From: Bugula neritina
Lineage: Eukaryota; Bryozoa; Gymnolaemata; Cheilostomatida; Bugulidae
Direction of reading: 5' to 3'
DNA: 64,000 bases
Assembly (NCBI GenBank): GCA_964035545.1
Contig: OZ037773.1
Coordinates: 10,132,251-10,196,250, forward strand
The first letter of the stretch is position 1; the number at the start of each line of letters is the position of its first letter. Positions 1 to 12,030 of the stretch are shown here, piece by piece. The translations under genes were made by a program, and so were the position numbers. Under the pieces are notes generated by a model. That model searched no databases. It was not told the DNA's origin and saw nothing but the letters and a program-made list of their open reading frames with translations.

Positions 1-667
1 AAGGAAATTCTCCAAGTTAAAGCTACAGCTTTGTAAATTCAATAGATAATTGAATAAAATATGTTGCACAAATTATACTCAATGATTAATTTTCCCATGG
101 TAGCTGCATGTGCTGTCAAATTTACAGAGCTATTTAAATCAGACCCCAACCAAATTTGTAATAGTAAATAATTTCGGAATGACTGATTATGGACCTAAAA
201 ATCAGTGTCATGCAGACTACGTATAATAATTTAACACATTTTGGTCAATTTAAATGACACAAGTTCAATAATTCCAAAATGAAAATCAACTGTATACGTA
301 GGTAGGTATTTGCATGAGCTAGCAAACATACTGATCAGAATCTAATAGGTTGGTAATATCAATAACGAGTGTAATATTTGTGCTTGAAGAGTTAGCAAGC
401 TTTAAAAAATATATATTCTCAATTTATACATGCAGATAAATGTGTGGTGTCTAGATTTATCACCTCTATCTCTATCTTCTATACCGTCTATGTGAAGTTG
501 AGTGAATCACGTATGCTGTTTATAGTAGTCTAAGTATTCTATTGCAATATAATAAAAACAAATTATTTGAATAATTTGCTAATATTACCTTAATTGTATA
601 GAAATTAGGTTTTTTTAAATTGCTAACTAGCAAGTATTGTTTTGAAAATAAGTTTTTAGTTGAGTGT

Positions 668-739
668 ATAAAAGGCAACGGCTGAGCATCAGTATTGCCT
701 TAAAATTATTGTTATGCTTGTCAAGTAATAGACGGTGAG
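668..739 (+). promoter_or_regulatory. Orphan TATA box and possible 5' exon end
   Basis: A TATAAAA element near 668 is followed about 60 bp later by a good splice donor (GACG|GTGAGT near 734). This resembles the start of the cluster genes, but no ATGG leader is present and no signal-peptide exon could be found downstream before 2.5 kb. It may be the non-coding first exon of an unrecognised gene or a dead promoter. Confidence 0.25.
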
Positions 740-774
740 TCATTCTTTATGTCAAACAAGATAAGAAAATATGC

Positions 775-894
775 ACTCATTCGGTTCAGAGATAAAATAT
801 AGTGACATTATTATTTAATCTATTTTAATACACTGTGAGGTTACTGACTCTGTTATTATTACTTTTTCCACATGAATGGCTATTAAATGATTAC

Positions 895-895
<1 letters not shown>
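775..895 (+). repeat. Degenerate copy of the family A upstream block
   Basis: This stretch carries the same order of motifs seen before genes A1 and A3-A5: GGTTCAGAG, a TTATTTAATC-type run, then a tract with TTATTATTACT and TCCACATGAAT. No intact gene follows at the expected distance. It is a remnant of a family A unit, now next to the minus-strand relic at 900-1263. Confidence 0.5.
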
Positions 896-899
<4 letters not shown>

Positions 900-928
<29 letters not shown>

Positions 929-1263
929 ACAAAAATACACGAACTAGAAAAAGCGTTTCACCATTTTGCTTATCTATAAAATGAATATATAGAAAACTCA
1001 ACTCATGGATACACTGACAACTGAAATGATATAGGCCTTACATTATTTAAATAGACAATTAGCAGTATTTGAACAAATGTATATATAAAGTAATAAGTTG
1101 GATAATTGTAACAACAATCCTTTTTTAAAATTAATTAAATTTATATTACCTTCATTTGGAAATTATACCTGACTAAAAGCTATTCTATTTCCTTGCAAAA
1201 CTTTGATAGCAATACTTACATATGGTGCATAAAGCTACCGTAAAAACAAAACAACTCTGGAAT
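900..1263 (-). pseudogene. Relic of an A2-type TSR gene (exon 2 and intron 2)
   Basis: Read on the minus strand, 1220-1263 matches the signal-peptide exon of gene A2: acceptor TTTTAG, ATTCCAGAGTTGTTTTG, and donor ATAT|GTAAGT. It is 44 bp instead of 45 and so frameshifted. Downstream on that strand, 930-1160 matches the A2 intron 2 (compare 7590-7860). No ATGG leader, TSR exon or further exons remain; a short TA tract (898-926) marks the other end. It is clearly dead. Confidence 0.75.
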
Positions 1264-2110
1264 CTAAAATTTTAAATAAAAATTAAGAGATAATATAAAT
1301 ATAAAGCATTTAGTATATTTTTAAAACAAAACACCACAATAATTAAAATAAAAAAAATTATAATTTTATTTAGCTATGAGTGTGTGTCAGATATACAAAA
1401 ATATGTATTAGTTATAGCAGCAATACAAAACAATATTTTTTCAAATTTGCAATAACTTTATTTTTATATTTTGAGAAACTATAAAATTTATTTTTTAGAA
1501 ACATAAACATCAAAACTGTATGCAAGTTTTAAAATAATAATAACCTAATCTTTTTTATAACTTGGTTCTGAAAAAATATTTGCAACTCAAACCAATCTGC
1601 AGTGATTAAAGGTCTATTTATGTTTATATTCAAACATTAGTACATGCACTTATATTATTATATATATGCTTAAACTATAACCAGTTTAAAAAAAAACATG
1701 CTCATGGTATTTCAAACTTTATGGTATATTTAACAAACGCAAGATAAACTGGTCTTCTTGAATAGCAAAATATTTTGATTGACCAGTATGGTTCCAATGG
1801 TTATGCTTTCAACCATGCAATAATTATTTAAAATAACTGGTTTGAGCTACAAAATAATTTAGTATGTGGTACATCTGAATCAATTTATTAAAATAAGCAG
1901 ACATACATAATCCAATGCTAAACAGAGTTCTTTGTATTGCAAGAGAAGCTGCCAAATCATGAAAATGCAACTCACTCTTTTGGCAAGGCTAACATATCAT
2001 TCTTAGCTTGTTCTGTTGTTGCAACCTAAATTTGCATGTAAATACATAAACAAAATGCAATCATCAGATATAACTAGTGCAAAGTACACACTGAGGACAT
2101 TTTATATAAA
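1264..2110. other. Intergenic, no gene seen
   Basis: AT-rich sequence between the relic at 900-1263 and the upstream region of gene A1. The stretch from about 2110 to 2240 carries the conserved family A upstream block (see the separate entry). No open reading frame of interest or RNA gene was seen. Confidence 0.5.
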
Positions 2111-2129
2111 AATAGTGCACATCTACTCA

Positions 2130-2235
2130 TTGGGTTCAGAGGTAAAATATTGTGAAACTATTAAAATATATTTTCAAAAAGCTGTAAGGTGAATGACTCC
2201 TTTATTATTACTTGTTCCACATTAAAGGCAGGATT
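2130..2235 (+). promoter_or_regulatory. Conserved upstream block of gene A1
   Basis: Contains TGGGTTCAGAGGTAAAATA and, about 60 bp on, a tract with CCTTTATTATTACT followed by TTCCACATT. The same two motifs, in the same order, occur about 290 bp before the TATA position of A3, A4 and A5, and the second one also before A6. In A1 the second half-site of the DR1 motif is changed (AGGTAA instead of AGGTCA). Conservation among diverged flanks suggests a cis-regulatory function, but shared duplication history could also explain it. Confidence 0.45.
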
Positions 2236-2492
2236 GCATGACCTAATAAATAAATTTTGGTAAAAGAGACTTCTTGTCACTTCATTTTTTATGTTCTCTT
2301 CATTATTTTTGTTGCAATGAGTGTCATGTCTGTTGAAATTGGCTCTGAATCTTAAAAAAATAACGTAAAGACAAACTATATGTGCCAACTTTGAACCTAT
2401 AACTTTTTAAAGTTATCCAAATATATTTTCAAATAATGCATTTTGCAATGTGTCAGACAATTAATATATTTTTAATTGACTCTTTCAAAGTG

Positions 2493-2499
2493 TATAAAA
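2493..2499 (+). promoter_or_regulatory. TATA box of gene A1
   Basis: TATAAAA lies 94 bp upstream of the ATG of gene A1, in the context CAAAGTGTATAAAAGT that is also kept in the minus-strand gene A6. Confidence 0.7.
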
Positions 2500-2586
2500 G
2501 TAAAATAAAAAAACTGTGTTTCATCACATCTACCACATTTCAGCGGCATCCACTTGATTAGTGAAGCAGGGAAAACGTAACGCACC

Positions 2587-4193
2587 ATGGGTGAGATATT
2601 TGTCGGATATATTTTTACATATAGTTATATTGTTTATTATTACCATGCTTGGTGTTGCTATAAAAACATGCTAAATGTAAAAACTGTCTGTTGCTTAATT
2701 TATAATTTTTATCTTTGTTCCAGCGACGTTTTATACTTCACCATAGTGTTTGTTTATATAAAACACCATAAGTAAGATATTAGATATTTGATAAATGGCC
2801 GTTGAATTTTTGCATAACATAAATGATACTAATTATTCACTGCTATTATATATAATACAAGTCATACATTAATATACATGAAGTTCTATTTTGATATAAT
2901 TACACCATTTGACTATATCTATTTATGTATTAATTTTGATTAAATTTTTAGTCATGAAATTTTTGGTTGTTCTCTCCTTCGCATCAGTTCTATGTAAGTA
3001 TTTGCTAACTTACTTATGTTTAGGGTAACATCTTAATCTAAATATTATGAAGATGATGTATTATTTAAATTTGAAGAAAAGGCTTTTAAAACTATGATTT
3101 GGAAAAACACTATTAAGTATGATATATAATACCATTCTCAAAGTATGATATATAATATAAAACCATTATATTTAAATGTTTAGGTTTGTTGACAGACGGC
3201 TATGGCCTAATTGGCAGAAGATACTATACTCGACCAAATAGCAACTACCATCGCAGTGGTATGTTTATATGCTCTTGATTATTACATGTTACATCATTTT
3301 TCACACAAGTCAAATAACCAAGTTTAAACTATTTTTAGTTTCTATGCTCATAATCATGGTGCTTATCTATACTCTTAACAGTCATATTAACATTCAATCA
3401 TCTTGAGTTGTGGTAATATTATTTCTAATCTACAGTAATACGTGAATGGGGCCAATGGGGAGAATATGGAGCATGTAGTGTGACATGTGGTGGTGGAGAA
3501 CAGAGAAGATACAGATCCTGTGAGACTAAACCTTCTGGCGGATATGGAAAAGACATCAACAGATGTGTTGGAAGTAACTATAGTAGACGAATGTGTAACA
3601 TTCAATGCTGCCAAGGTGAGCTCTTGAAACTTTTTGTGCAATTCACTTATAAAAGTCTGTAGTAGAGAGAATGTTTATTAAAAGTTTTATCATTTTATAT
3701 TTGGGAGCCTATTTAATACCAAGTTGTTCATTAAAGTAATGTTATATCATAGGTTGCACTAAACTCTTGACTTAAAGGTAAATAAATTTTTGGTCAAGTA
3801 TCATTTTAAAATTTTGACGACTGTAAAATTTATCTAAAAATAGTTATCAACCGGCAATTGAAAGATGAATACGATTTAACAATATAATAAATAACAATAA
3901 ACATAATATATAACGTAATGCAATGTGATAAGTCTCATGATAATAATATACTTGAACATCCTTGTCGCTGTGTGAAGAGAATAAAAATTATTTGAACTGC
4001 TGTAGTTGATGGAGTGTGGAGTGACTGGTCTAACTGGGTGAGTAGGAAGGAAGTAGTTTATAAGCGGATGAGGACAAGATACTGTAGATATGAAAGTCCT
4101 CACTGCCGAGGGAAACCCTGTGTTGGTGCTGACCAACAGACTCAAAGTGGCACTGGCCGTATTGAAGATTATCGAGGACCAGGCAAGAAGTAA
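2587..4193 (+). CDS. Gene A1: secreted two-TSR protein, 162 aa
   Basis: Exons 2587-2590, 2952-2993, 3184-3258, 3436-3615 and 4006-4193, all phase 1, joining to one open frame of 162 codons plus TAA. Residues 1-16 form a signal peptide (MVMKFLVVLSFASVLC). Residues 17-40 are a Gly/Tyr/Arg/Asn linker ending NYHRSG. Residues 41-101 are a canonical TSR: EWGQWGEYGACSVTCGGG, then RYRSC and a final CC pair. Residues 102-162 are a degenerate TSR (WSDWSNW, YC, HC, PC) that lacks CSxTCG. This copy has also lost the DEC cysteine of its paralogues (KEVVY instead of KDECY). AATAAA lies at about 4346. Role unknown; TSRs usually bind glycosaminoglycans, proteins or cell surfaces. Its last intron and 3' flank closely match those of A4. 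Confidence 0.85.
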
Positions 4194-4269
4194 TCTTCCA
4201 TGCTATGGTGGCAAGCAACTGAACGAAGAGAAATTCTATAGAATTAAAATTAGTTTGTTTTGATAACAA

Positions 4270-5088
<819 letters not shown>

Positions 5089-5299
5089 TATTTCAGAGGT
5101 TTCTAAAAATGAACTTTGTGGCATATCATTGCATTGCTGACTACAGTCTTTAAAATATTAGCTGATAACTCTTTGATGTTTTAAAAATTGTTTATATAAC
5201 AACCAAACTATCAACATCACGTATAAAACAGCCAGGCCGATGAACTTGTGAGATTAAGATCCAATCAGATTTTGATAAATTTATAGCCAGCAAACTTGT

Positions 5300-6570
5300 T
5301 TGAATCTTCGATTTATTTATATGTCAAAATTTCAAAGCAATAAAGTGATGAGAAATTTCTATCTAAATATAATCTGAAAAGTACAAAGGTAGTTTAGCTA
5401 AGAATGTATTATTCTACTCCTCAAAATGAGGTTGTTTGTCACGAACAGCTTCATTTAAAGCTACATTTGTTGTAATATTTACACAGTTTATGCAAAATTT
5501 GGAGTTACCTTTTCTTGTTGTTTTAGCTGATCAATCGCTTATTTTTGGCTTTGAATTTTTATGTCGGCTATTACAAGACACTAAACAGATGTGAAGTATG
5601 TTTTACATCTGCATTCTTGTTATGTTGTTAAACAACATTTTGCAGAAATATATACTGATCAATTGATATTCTGTTTTTGAAAAATATAGTCACTTCCTGT
5701 TTGACAAACTGTAGTGCTTGATTAAAACGATTTGAAGATGAAAACTAAGCTACAAATAATTGCTAGATAAATAGACATCTAAAGAATAAAACAACATTTA
5801 CCTGTTTTAGTTTGCTGAAAAATTTAAGATCTTTTTACTGCGTCATCATCTGTACATGAACACAAGCATATTACATTGCTCAATATGATAAGCTATTTTA
5901 AGTATATGTAAAAATTCTGCTGCCTTCTCTCAGCTATAGGTGATAATGCTTTAAAGTTTAGCTGAGATACTTTAAATTATAAATTTGTAATTTTTTCTCA
6001 GCTACTTTGTGTACATATATTTTACCTATTATATAATGGATAAGTCATTGCACTTACAAGTAAACACAAATGCACATAAATTCTTCATCTAACATATCAT
6101 ATTTTATTGTAAATTACAATTGACTGTGAAGAAATGTTTTTGCAGCTGTTTTGAATTAGCATATTAATAAGCATAGGCTATTGGTATCAAAGAACTTGGC
6201 AACCACACGCTCACATAACAAAAACAAAACTAAATAATTCCAAAAGCACCAAGTCATTTCAGACAGAATATAGATTGATAATGTGTCATAATATGTTGCA
6301 TTCTAAGAAATATTGTGGCAATTTTTCTTAGAATAAACAAGTCATGCCACTTTGAAGAATTGATAGTAAATAAAATATTTTTAGCAAAAAAGTTTTAATA
6401 TAACCACATATGCACAGGTCATTGCCTTTCACACTTCAAATGTCAATTCAAATGTCAATGACTTAGTAAATAACTGGTTTGATCTAAATATTACAAACAG
6501 AGAAAATAATCAGATAAATACTTGATTATATTGTCAGTTGTTTTTTACGATAAACTGTATTGAACAGGTT
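5300..6570 (+). repeat. Outer inverted-repeat arm, left
   Basis: Several patches match 22250-23300 in inverted order. Examples are GCAATAAAGTGATGAGAAAT at 5338, the TTTAAAGCTACATTTG stretch near 5455, and the ATTTAGTAAATAACTGG/TTGTCAGTTGTTTTTTA region at 6465-6550. No coding region was found inside. The arms are diverged, so both ends are approximate. Confidence 0.6.
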
Positions 6571-7240
6571 GGTTACATGATGTATATTCTAGCATATGAC
6601 ATCAACAAATAAGTTTAATATTCCACATAAAAATATAATCTAATCAATTGTTTTGTAGTTTTAATTAACTGCTAATAAAATAATTCTGTCTATAAGTTGC
6701 TGAACCAAAACATATCTTTCTATTTAGATTAATTTTGTGTGCTCAATATCTTTATAGTTATAAAATGTAAAACATTATATAAACAGCAAAATATATTGGA
6801 GTAAAAACTTACAGTTTATGCAAAGACACACCATTTGACAAGAGTTTCCTGGTATAACGATCCCATATTTATAAAATCAATACTGATCAAATTCAGCATG
6901 TTGAGTCAAGCTGATTACATGGGTCTTGCACTAAAAGCAATAAAGCAATTTGAATATACCTAAATTTGAGTAGTTACATATAACTTTTATGAAGATGTGA
7001 TATAGAATAATGTCTAAAGCTTTTACTAGGTAAACAACCCCATTTCTGTACTTCTTATAAATTATAATTAATTAATTGCTTAGATTTTCTGGCATATAAA
7101 TAAATCAAACATCCAAGTTGATTAAATCTTATAAAAATGATTCAAATATATAAATAATAAATTCTGAAGGTAAATGAAATATTGTAATTGATGAAGCAAA
7201 TGTCGTGTGACAGTATATCAAAACAGTAATTTACAGAGTA

Positions 7241-7246
7241 TATAAA
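7241..7246 (+). promoter_or_regulatory. TATA box of gene A2
   Basis: TATATAAAG lies about 75 bp before the ATG. The whole stretch from about 7155 to the start codon is nearly the same as the promoter of pseudogene A7 (23370-23540). Confidence 0.7.
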
Positions 7247-7315
7247 GCCAACTTCAAATCTCTTCTTTATTATTACCTGTTTGTACTTCACAGTGGAATA
7301 AATATAAGAAAGAGA

Positions 7316-9041
7316 ATGGGTAAGTCAATTTTATGTATGAAAACTTATTTCACTTTGAAAAACTTTACACTTAGATGTTAGTAAACCTGTTATTATAGTG
7401 ATTACACATTACAGTGTTTGGTTTTGAAGATAAATTTAATGCCTTATAATTTATCTAATCATTTTAATTTAACATTTTAGATTCCAAAGTTGTTTTTGTT
7501 TTGACGCTGGCCCTATGCATCATATGTAAGTACTGATATCAAAGTTTTGCAAACAAATAGAATTATAAATTATAGTCAATCATGATTTTTAAATGAAGGT
7601 AATATGAATTTAATTAATTTTGTAAAAGGATTGTAGTTACAGTTATCCAACCTAGTACTTTCTATGTATATGTATACATTTGTTCAAATACTGCTAATTG
7701 TTTATTTAAATAGCATGAAGCCTAGATTGTTTTAGTTTGCACTTCATCCGTAAGTTGAGTTTTCTACAATATTCATTAGGATAAGCAAAATAGTAGAGAT
7801 TATTTTCTATAGTTCACGTCTTTTTTTATATTAATATAATTATGGATATAGTGACATTATATACTTTAACTTTTATAGGCTCTTTGACAGAAGGGTATCG
7901 CACATACAGCAGAAGTAAGTTGTCATACTTTTAACTTGAATAACTAAAATCTATGATTGTTGTATTTACACTAGTCAATTAGCATAGTTTAAACCTATTG
8001 TCTTATAATGCATATATAAATATTATTCATGTTATTTTTAAAAAAAAATGTATTATTTCAATTATTATTTGTTTGAACAAAAAAGTCATTTCAATTGAAT
8101 TGAAAAATATTATGTTTATATTCATTGAAATTCAATACCTAAATATGCAGATGTAAGGATTAGAGGTTATGACGGAGAAGATTACAACCGATCACATGGC
8201 CACTATCGTCATAGAGGTTAGTTTCTAACATGTTATACCAAATAATGGTGTGTATTGTTACTCCTAACTTTTATATATAGCAGTTACATCCATGTTTACT
8301 GATCGTGAGTTGTGGTTATATGTCTAATCTACAGTAACAAGCAATTGGGGCCAATGGGGAGAATATGGAGCATGTAGTGTGACATGTGGTGGTGGAGAAC
8401 AGAGAAGATACAGATCCTGTGAGACTAAACCTTATGGTAGATATGGAAGAGACATTAACAGATGTGTTGGAAGTAGCTATAGCAAACGCATGTGTAACAC
8501 TCAGTGCTGTGCAGGTAAACTGTTACCTCATTATTTCTACATGTATAATATGTTTATTTTATTGATTAGGCATAATTATATAACACATAAATCCTATTCT
8601 CTGTTACAGTCAGCAGGCAAATTTAACCAAATGAGAATGTCACCGTATTAACTTATGGTAACCTCATAAATGTAACTTACAATTTTTATTCGTGATCACA
8701 TTGAGTAAAACGAATATAATAAAAATAATATCTTTAAAACATAATATAAAATACAAAGTGCGTGACATATAGTATGGAAGATATAAAACATGCAATAAAA
8801 GTTGCATGACATGTACATAATATATAATAACATGTAACAATATATTGCTGTAGTTGATGGAGTGTGGAGTGACTGGTCTAGCTGGGTGAGTAGGAAAGAT
8901 GAATGTTACAAACAGATGAGGGCAAGATACTGTAGATATGAGAATCCTCACTGCCGAGGGAAACCGTGTGTTGGTGCTGACAAACAAACCCAGAGTGCTA
9001 ATGGCAACATTGGAGACTATCGAAGACCAGGCAAAAAGTAA
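7316..9041 (+). CDS. Gene A2: secreted two-TSR protein with two linker exons, 172 aa
   Basis: Exons 7316-7319, 7481-7525, 7879-7914, 8151-8216, 8335-8514 and 8854-9041; all introns are phase 1 and the frame is open for 172 codons. Residues 1-17 are the signal peptide (MDSKVVFVLTLALCII, then C). The linker uses two exons: LTEGYRTYSR, then a Gly/Tyr/Arg/His segment NVRIRGYDGEDYNRSHGHY. Residues 51-111 form the first TSR with CSVTCGGG and seven cysteines. Residues 111-172 form the degenerate second TSR (WSDWSSW; four cysteines; ends GDYRRPGKK). AATAAA lies at 9279-9284. The TSR1 exon is almost the same as in A1 and A3, while signal and linker differ, so the conserved part is the TSR. Confidence 0.85.
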
Positions 9042-9057
9042 TATCCCATGCTATGGT

Positions 9058-9111
9058 GGTGCTGACAAACAAACCCAGAGTGCTTCTGGCAACACTGGAG
9101 GCAAGAAATAA
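9058..9111 (+). repeat. Partial duplication of the second-TSR tail in the A2 3'UTR
   Basis: Just after the A2 stop codon the sequence repeats the end of the exon: GGTGCTGACAAACAAACC, then AGTGCTTCTGGCAAC and GGAGGCAAGAAATAA. The repeat carries its own in-frame stop, and its ending resembles gene A5 more than A2. It is a non-coding relic left by unequal exchange or conversion. Confidence 0.75.
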
Positions 9112-9119
9112 CCCTTTCT

Positions 9120-10440
9120 TCTGTAATGGTGGACAACTGATTTCTCCTGGATTATTTTATTTTAAAATATTACCATGATTATATAAGGATAAAAAAGTAA
9201 TTTCTTCAAAAGACCAATTTTCTTTAAAATGAGGATATTTTGTGTTTTGGCTGTTTTTAAATCCAAGTTTATTTCACAAAATAAATGTTCAAAAACATAC
9301 AAAGTTTAACTCACTTTTTATACTAGATTGTTTCCTCCTACATTCCAACACCAATAAAATCTATGTTTTATCAGTTAGCTTTTCTAGATCTTAGACAAGG
9401 ATAACATACAATATAGTATCTGGATTATGTTATCAATTTTATAACACGAGAAAAAAAAATCATACAGCTGAGGCAGTATTCTTCGGCTTAAAAACTCTAA
9501 CATGTTGTTGCTCTACAGTAGGTGAAAAAAAGGCTAAATTTTTCTAATATGAGCAATTACTAAGAAAATTGTTGACAGCTTTAATTAGGCAAGTCTTATA
9601 CTATTTTGAGTTCTTGTTTATTTTTATTTCAAACAAATTTAGACGATTAATGCCAATGACTTAGCTGTATATAAACTGCACATGTTATTTTTGTTGTATG
9701 TTCATTATTAGTAAAAGTAATTGTAATTGCAAATCAATTCATGAAATTTCATGCAATGTAATTATATGTCACATTTTGCAAAAAATAATATTTCTATTAC
9801 TTGTTGTTTATTAAAATTACCTGCGTTGTGTAAGCTAGTATAGAGAGAGCTATTTGAATAAGCTTATTTATTATATAGTATTACCTATAACTGCCTAGAA
9901 CTGAAAATCATTTTATATAATTATAGAATATTGTGCCATATTTTCCGTGGAATAGATTAATACCCTTTGCATATAATCACAGCTACTTTGATCCCCTATA
10001 TAGTCAAAATGATAACAAAGTTTTGACATAATCGGAAAAACACTTCATTAAATAATTAATAAATGTACATATAAAAACAAACTTATTTTACCAATTATCT
10101 GATTGAAAATTGTGTAGTATTTAAGTATTAATAAAGGAGGTCGACACATAATTTAATGCTGAACAGAGTTCATTATGTATTGTAAAAAAATAGCTGCTAA
10201 TTTATGAAAACATAACTAACTCGTTTGGTATAATGCTAACTCATTCTAACACCCATATAAACATATCTAAATAAAATAATATAGGACTATGCTTAAATAT
10301 TCTAATCTTAGATTAAAAAGCTTTCAGTTTTTAGTTTGCTTTGTTGTTATAGGCTGCTAATGCTTTTGCAAGCCAAACCTATATATACTATTATAAACAA
10401 ACTGAAGCATCAATATTGTAAGTTTGCAGTGAGGACATTC
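9120..10440. other. Intergenic between A2 and A3, no gene seen
   Basis: Apart from the A2 polyadenylation signal near 9280 and a second AATAAA near 9353, only AT-rich sequence without recognisable features. Confidence 0.5.
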
Positions 10441-10472
10441 TAGACAAAAAAACGGTGCCGATATACTCAGTG

Positions 10473-10485
10473 GGTTCAGAGGTCA
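10473..10485 (+). promoter_or_regulatory. DR1-like nuclear-receptor site upstream of A3
   Basis: GGTTCA-G-AGGTCA, two half-sites in direct repeat with one spacer base, followed by AACATGG. Spacing and sequence fit the DR1 sites used by RXR, HNF4 and COUP-TF receptors. The same site occurs at 13122-13134 (A4) and inverted at 19086-19098 (A5). Function is inferred. Confidence 0.45.
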
Positions 10486-10519
10486 AACATGGTGGCATAT
10501 TATTAAAATATATTTAAAA

Positions 10520-10575
10520 AATCTGTGAGGCCACTGACTCCTTTATTATTACTATTTCCACATGAATTGGATGAT
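10520..10575 (+). promoter_or_regulatory. Conserved upstream block of A3
   Basis: Contains CACTGACTCCTTTATTATTA, then CTATTTCCACATGAATTGG. It sits about 300 bp before the position where the TATA box is expected (TATCTAAAAG at 10839, one base off consensus). Copies exist before A1, A4, A5 and A6. Confidence 0.45.
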
Positions 10576-10922
10576 TGCATAAACTAATAAATAAACTGTG
10601 ATGAAAGGAATTTACCCGCAAGTCATGGGTTATTATTCTTTGACTGGTTTGCGTAATGAAAGGGTTGTGTCCGTTGAAATTGGCCCATGATCCTAAAAGT
10701 ATAGCATCAAAGCAAATATGTATCAAATTTTTCACCTATTTCACAAAAATAACCAAACCATTTCCAATAAACTTTCAAATGGCTGATTTTGCAATGACTT
10801 AAACAATTTATGTTTTCTTTTGATTGATTCTTTCAAAGTATCTAAAAGCAAATGACCAAACTGTGTTTTACTGTCTCTGTCCATCCACTTGACGAGAGAA
10901 GCAGCTAACAAAGCAGCTAACT

Positions 10923-12030
10923 ATGGGTGAGATATAGTGATTATCGTATTTTCACATATGAGTTTTTTTATTGATATATATATATATATATATATTTGTT
11001 TATTTGTGTTGCTATAAACAAACATGCACTAAACTGTTAAATATTTTATCAATATGTGCGGAACCTTTACATAACACATATATTATACAACTTACTAACT
11101 TACTAACCTGTAGTATATATTAATGTACATAAAGCTTATACGTTTTTATATAATGGCATCATTTGATTATTTTTGTTTATGTATTTTTGATTAACTTTTT
11201 AGCCATGAAAATATTGCTATTCCTCTCTCTGTCTTCAGTTTTATGTAAGTATAGTTGCTAATTTCACTTATGTCTTGGATGATTACTTTATTTATACATC
11301 CATAATTTATTTTGAATTTGGAAGGAAAAACCTATTTTTGGTGTGTATAACACTTATATACCTCTTTGTATATAAAGTTCTCACATTATAATATTCGAAT
11401 GTTTAGGTGGGTTGACAGAGGGCTATGGTTTACCACCCAATTGGCTAAACAGTAATTATTACAGAGGCGGTAAGTTGTCATATGCTCTTCATTGTGGTCT
11501 GTGTTTGCCATTTTCACATAAATAAACTTCAGGCTTGCTGTGTGTTCTTATTTGCATACTTTAGCATGAAGTTTATTATTTGAACAAATGCAGAGAGTAA
11601 TTTTATCTTCTTGTGTTTTAAATTCGTTTAAATTAAACATTTAACCATTCAGATGTGAGGATTAGAGGTTATGGCAGAGGATATCATGGTAGACCACATG
11701 GCAGCTATAATCATCATAGAGGTTAGTTTCTAACATGTTATACCAAATAATAATGTGTATTGTTACTCCTAACTTTTATATATAGCAGTTACATCTATGT
11801 TTACTGATCGTGAGCTTTGGTGATATTTCTAATCTACAGTAATACGTGAATGGGGCCAATGGGGAAATTATGGAGCATGTAGTGTGACATGTGGTGGTGG
11901 AGAACAGAGAAGATACAGATCCTGTGAGACTAAACCTTATGGTAGATATGGAAGAGACATTAACAGATGTGTTGAAAGTAACTATAGCAGACGCATGTGT
12001 AACACTCAGTGCTGTGTGGGTAAGCTCTAA
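10923..12030 (+). CDS. Gene A3: single-TSR derivative, second-TSR exon deleted
   Basis: Exons 10923-10926, 11203-11244, 11407-11469, 11653-11721 and 11840-12019. Signal peptide MAMKILLFLSLSSVLC. Two linker exons follow: the first resembles A1 (GLTEGYGLPPNW), the second resembles A2 (DVRIRGYGRGYHGRPHGSY). TSR1 is complete (residues 60-119) with CSVTCGGG and all seven cysteines; one change is CVES for CVGS. The expected second-TSR exon is missing: at about 12327 the intron, homologous to that of A6, stops inside the splice acceptor (AACTGCTGTA) and jumps to what is 3' flank in A6. If the last donor is not used, the frame runs on as GKL and stops at 12028-12030, giving 122 aa. It may be a functional one-TSR protein or a pseudogene; the promoter TATA is also imperfect. 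Confidence 0.6.
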
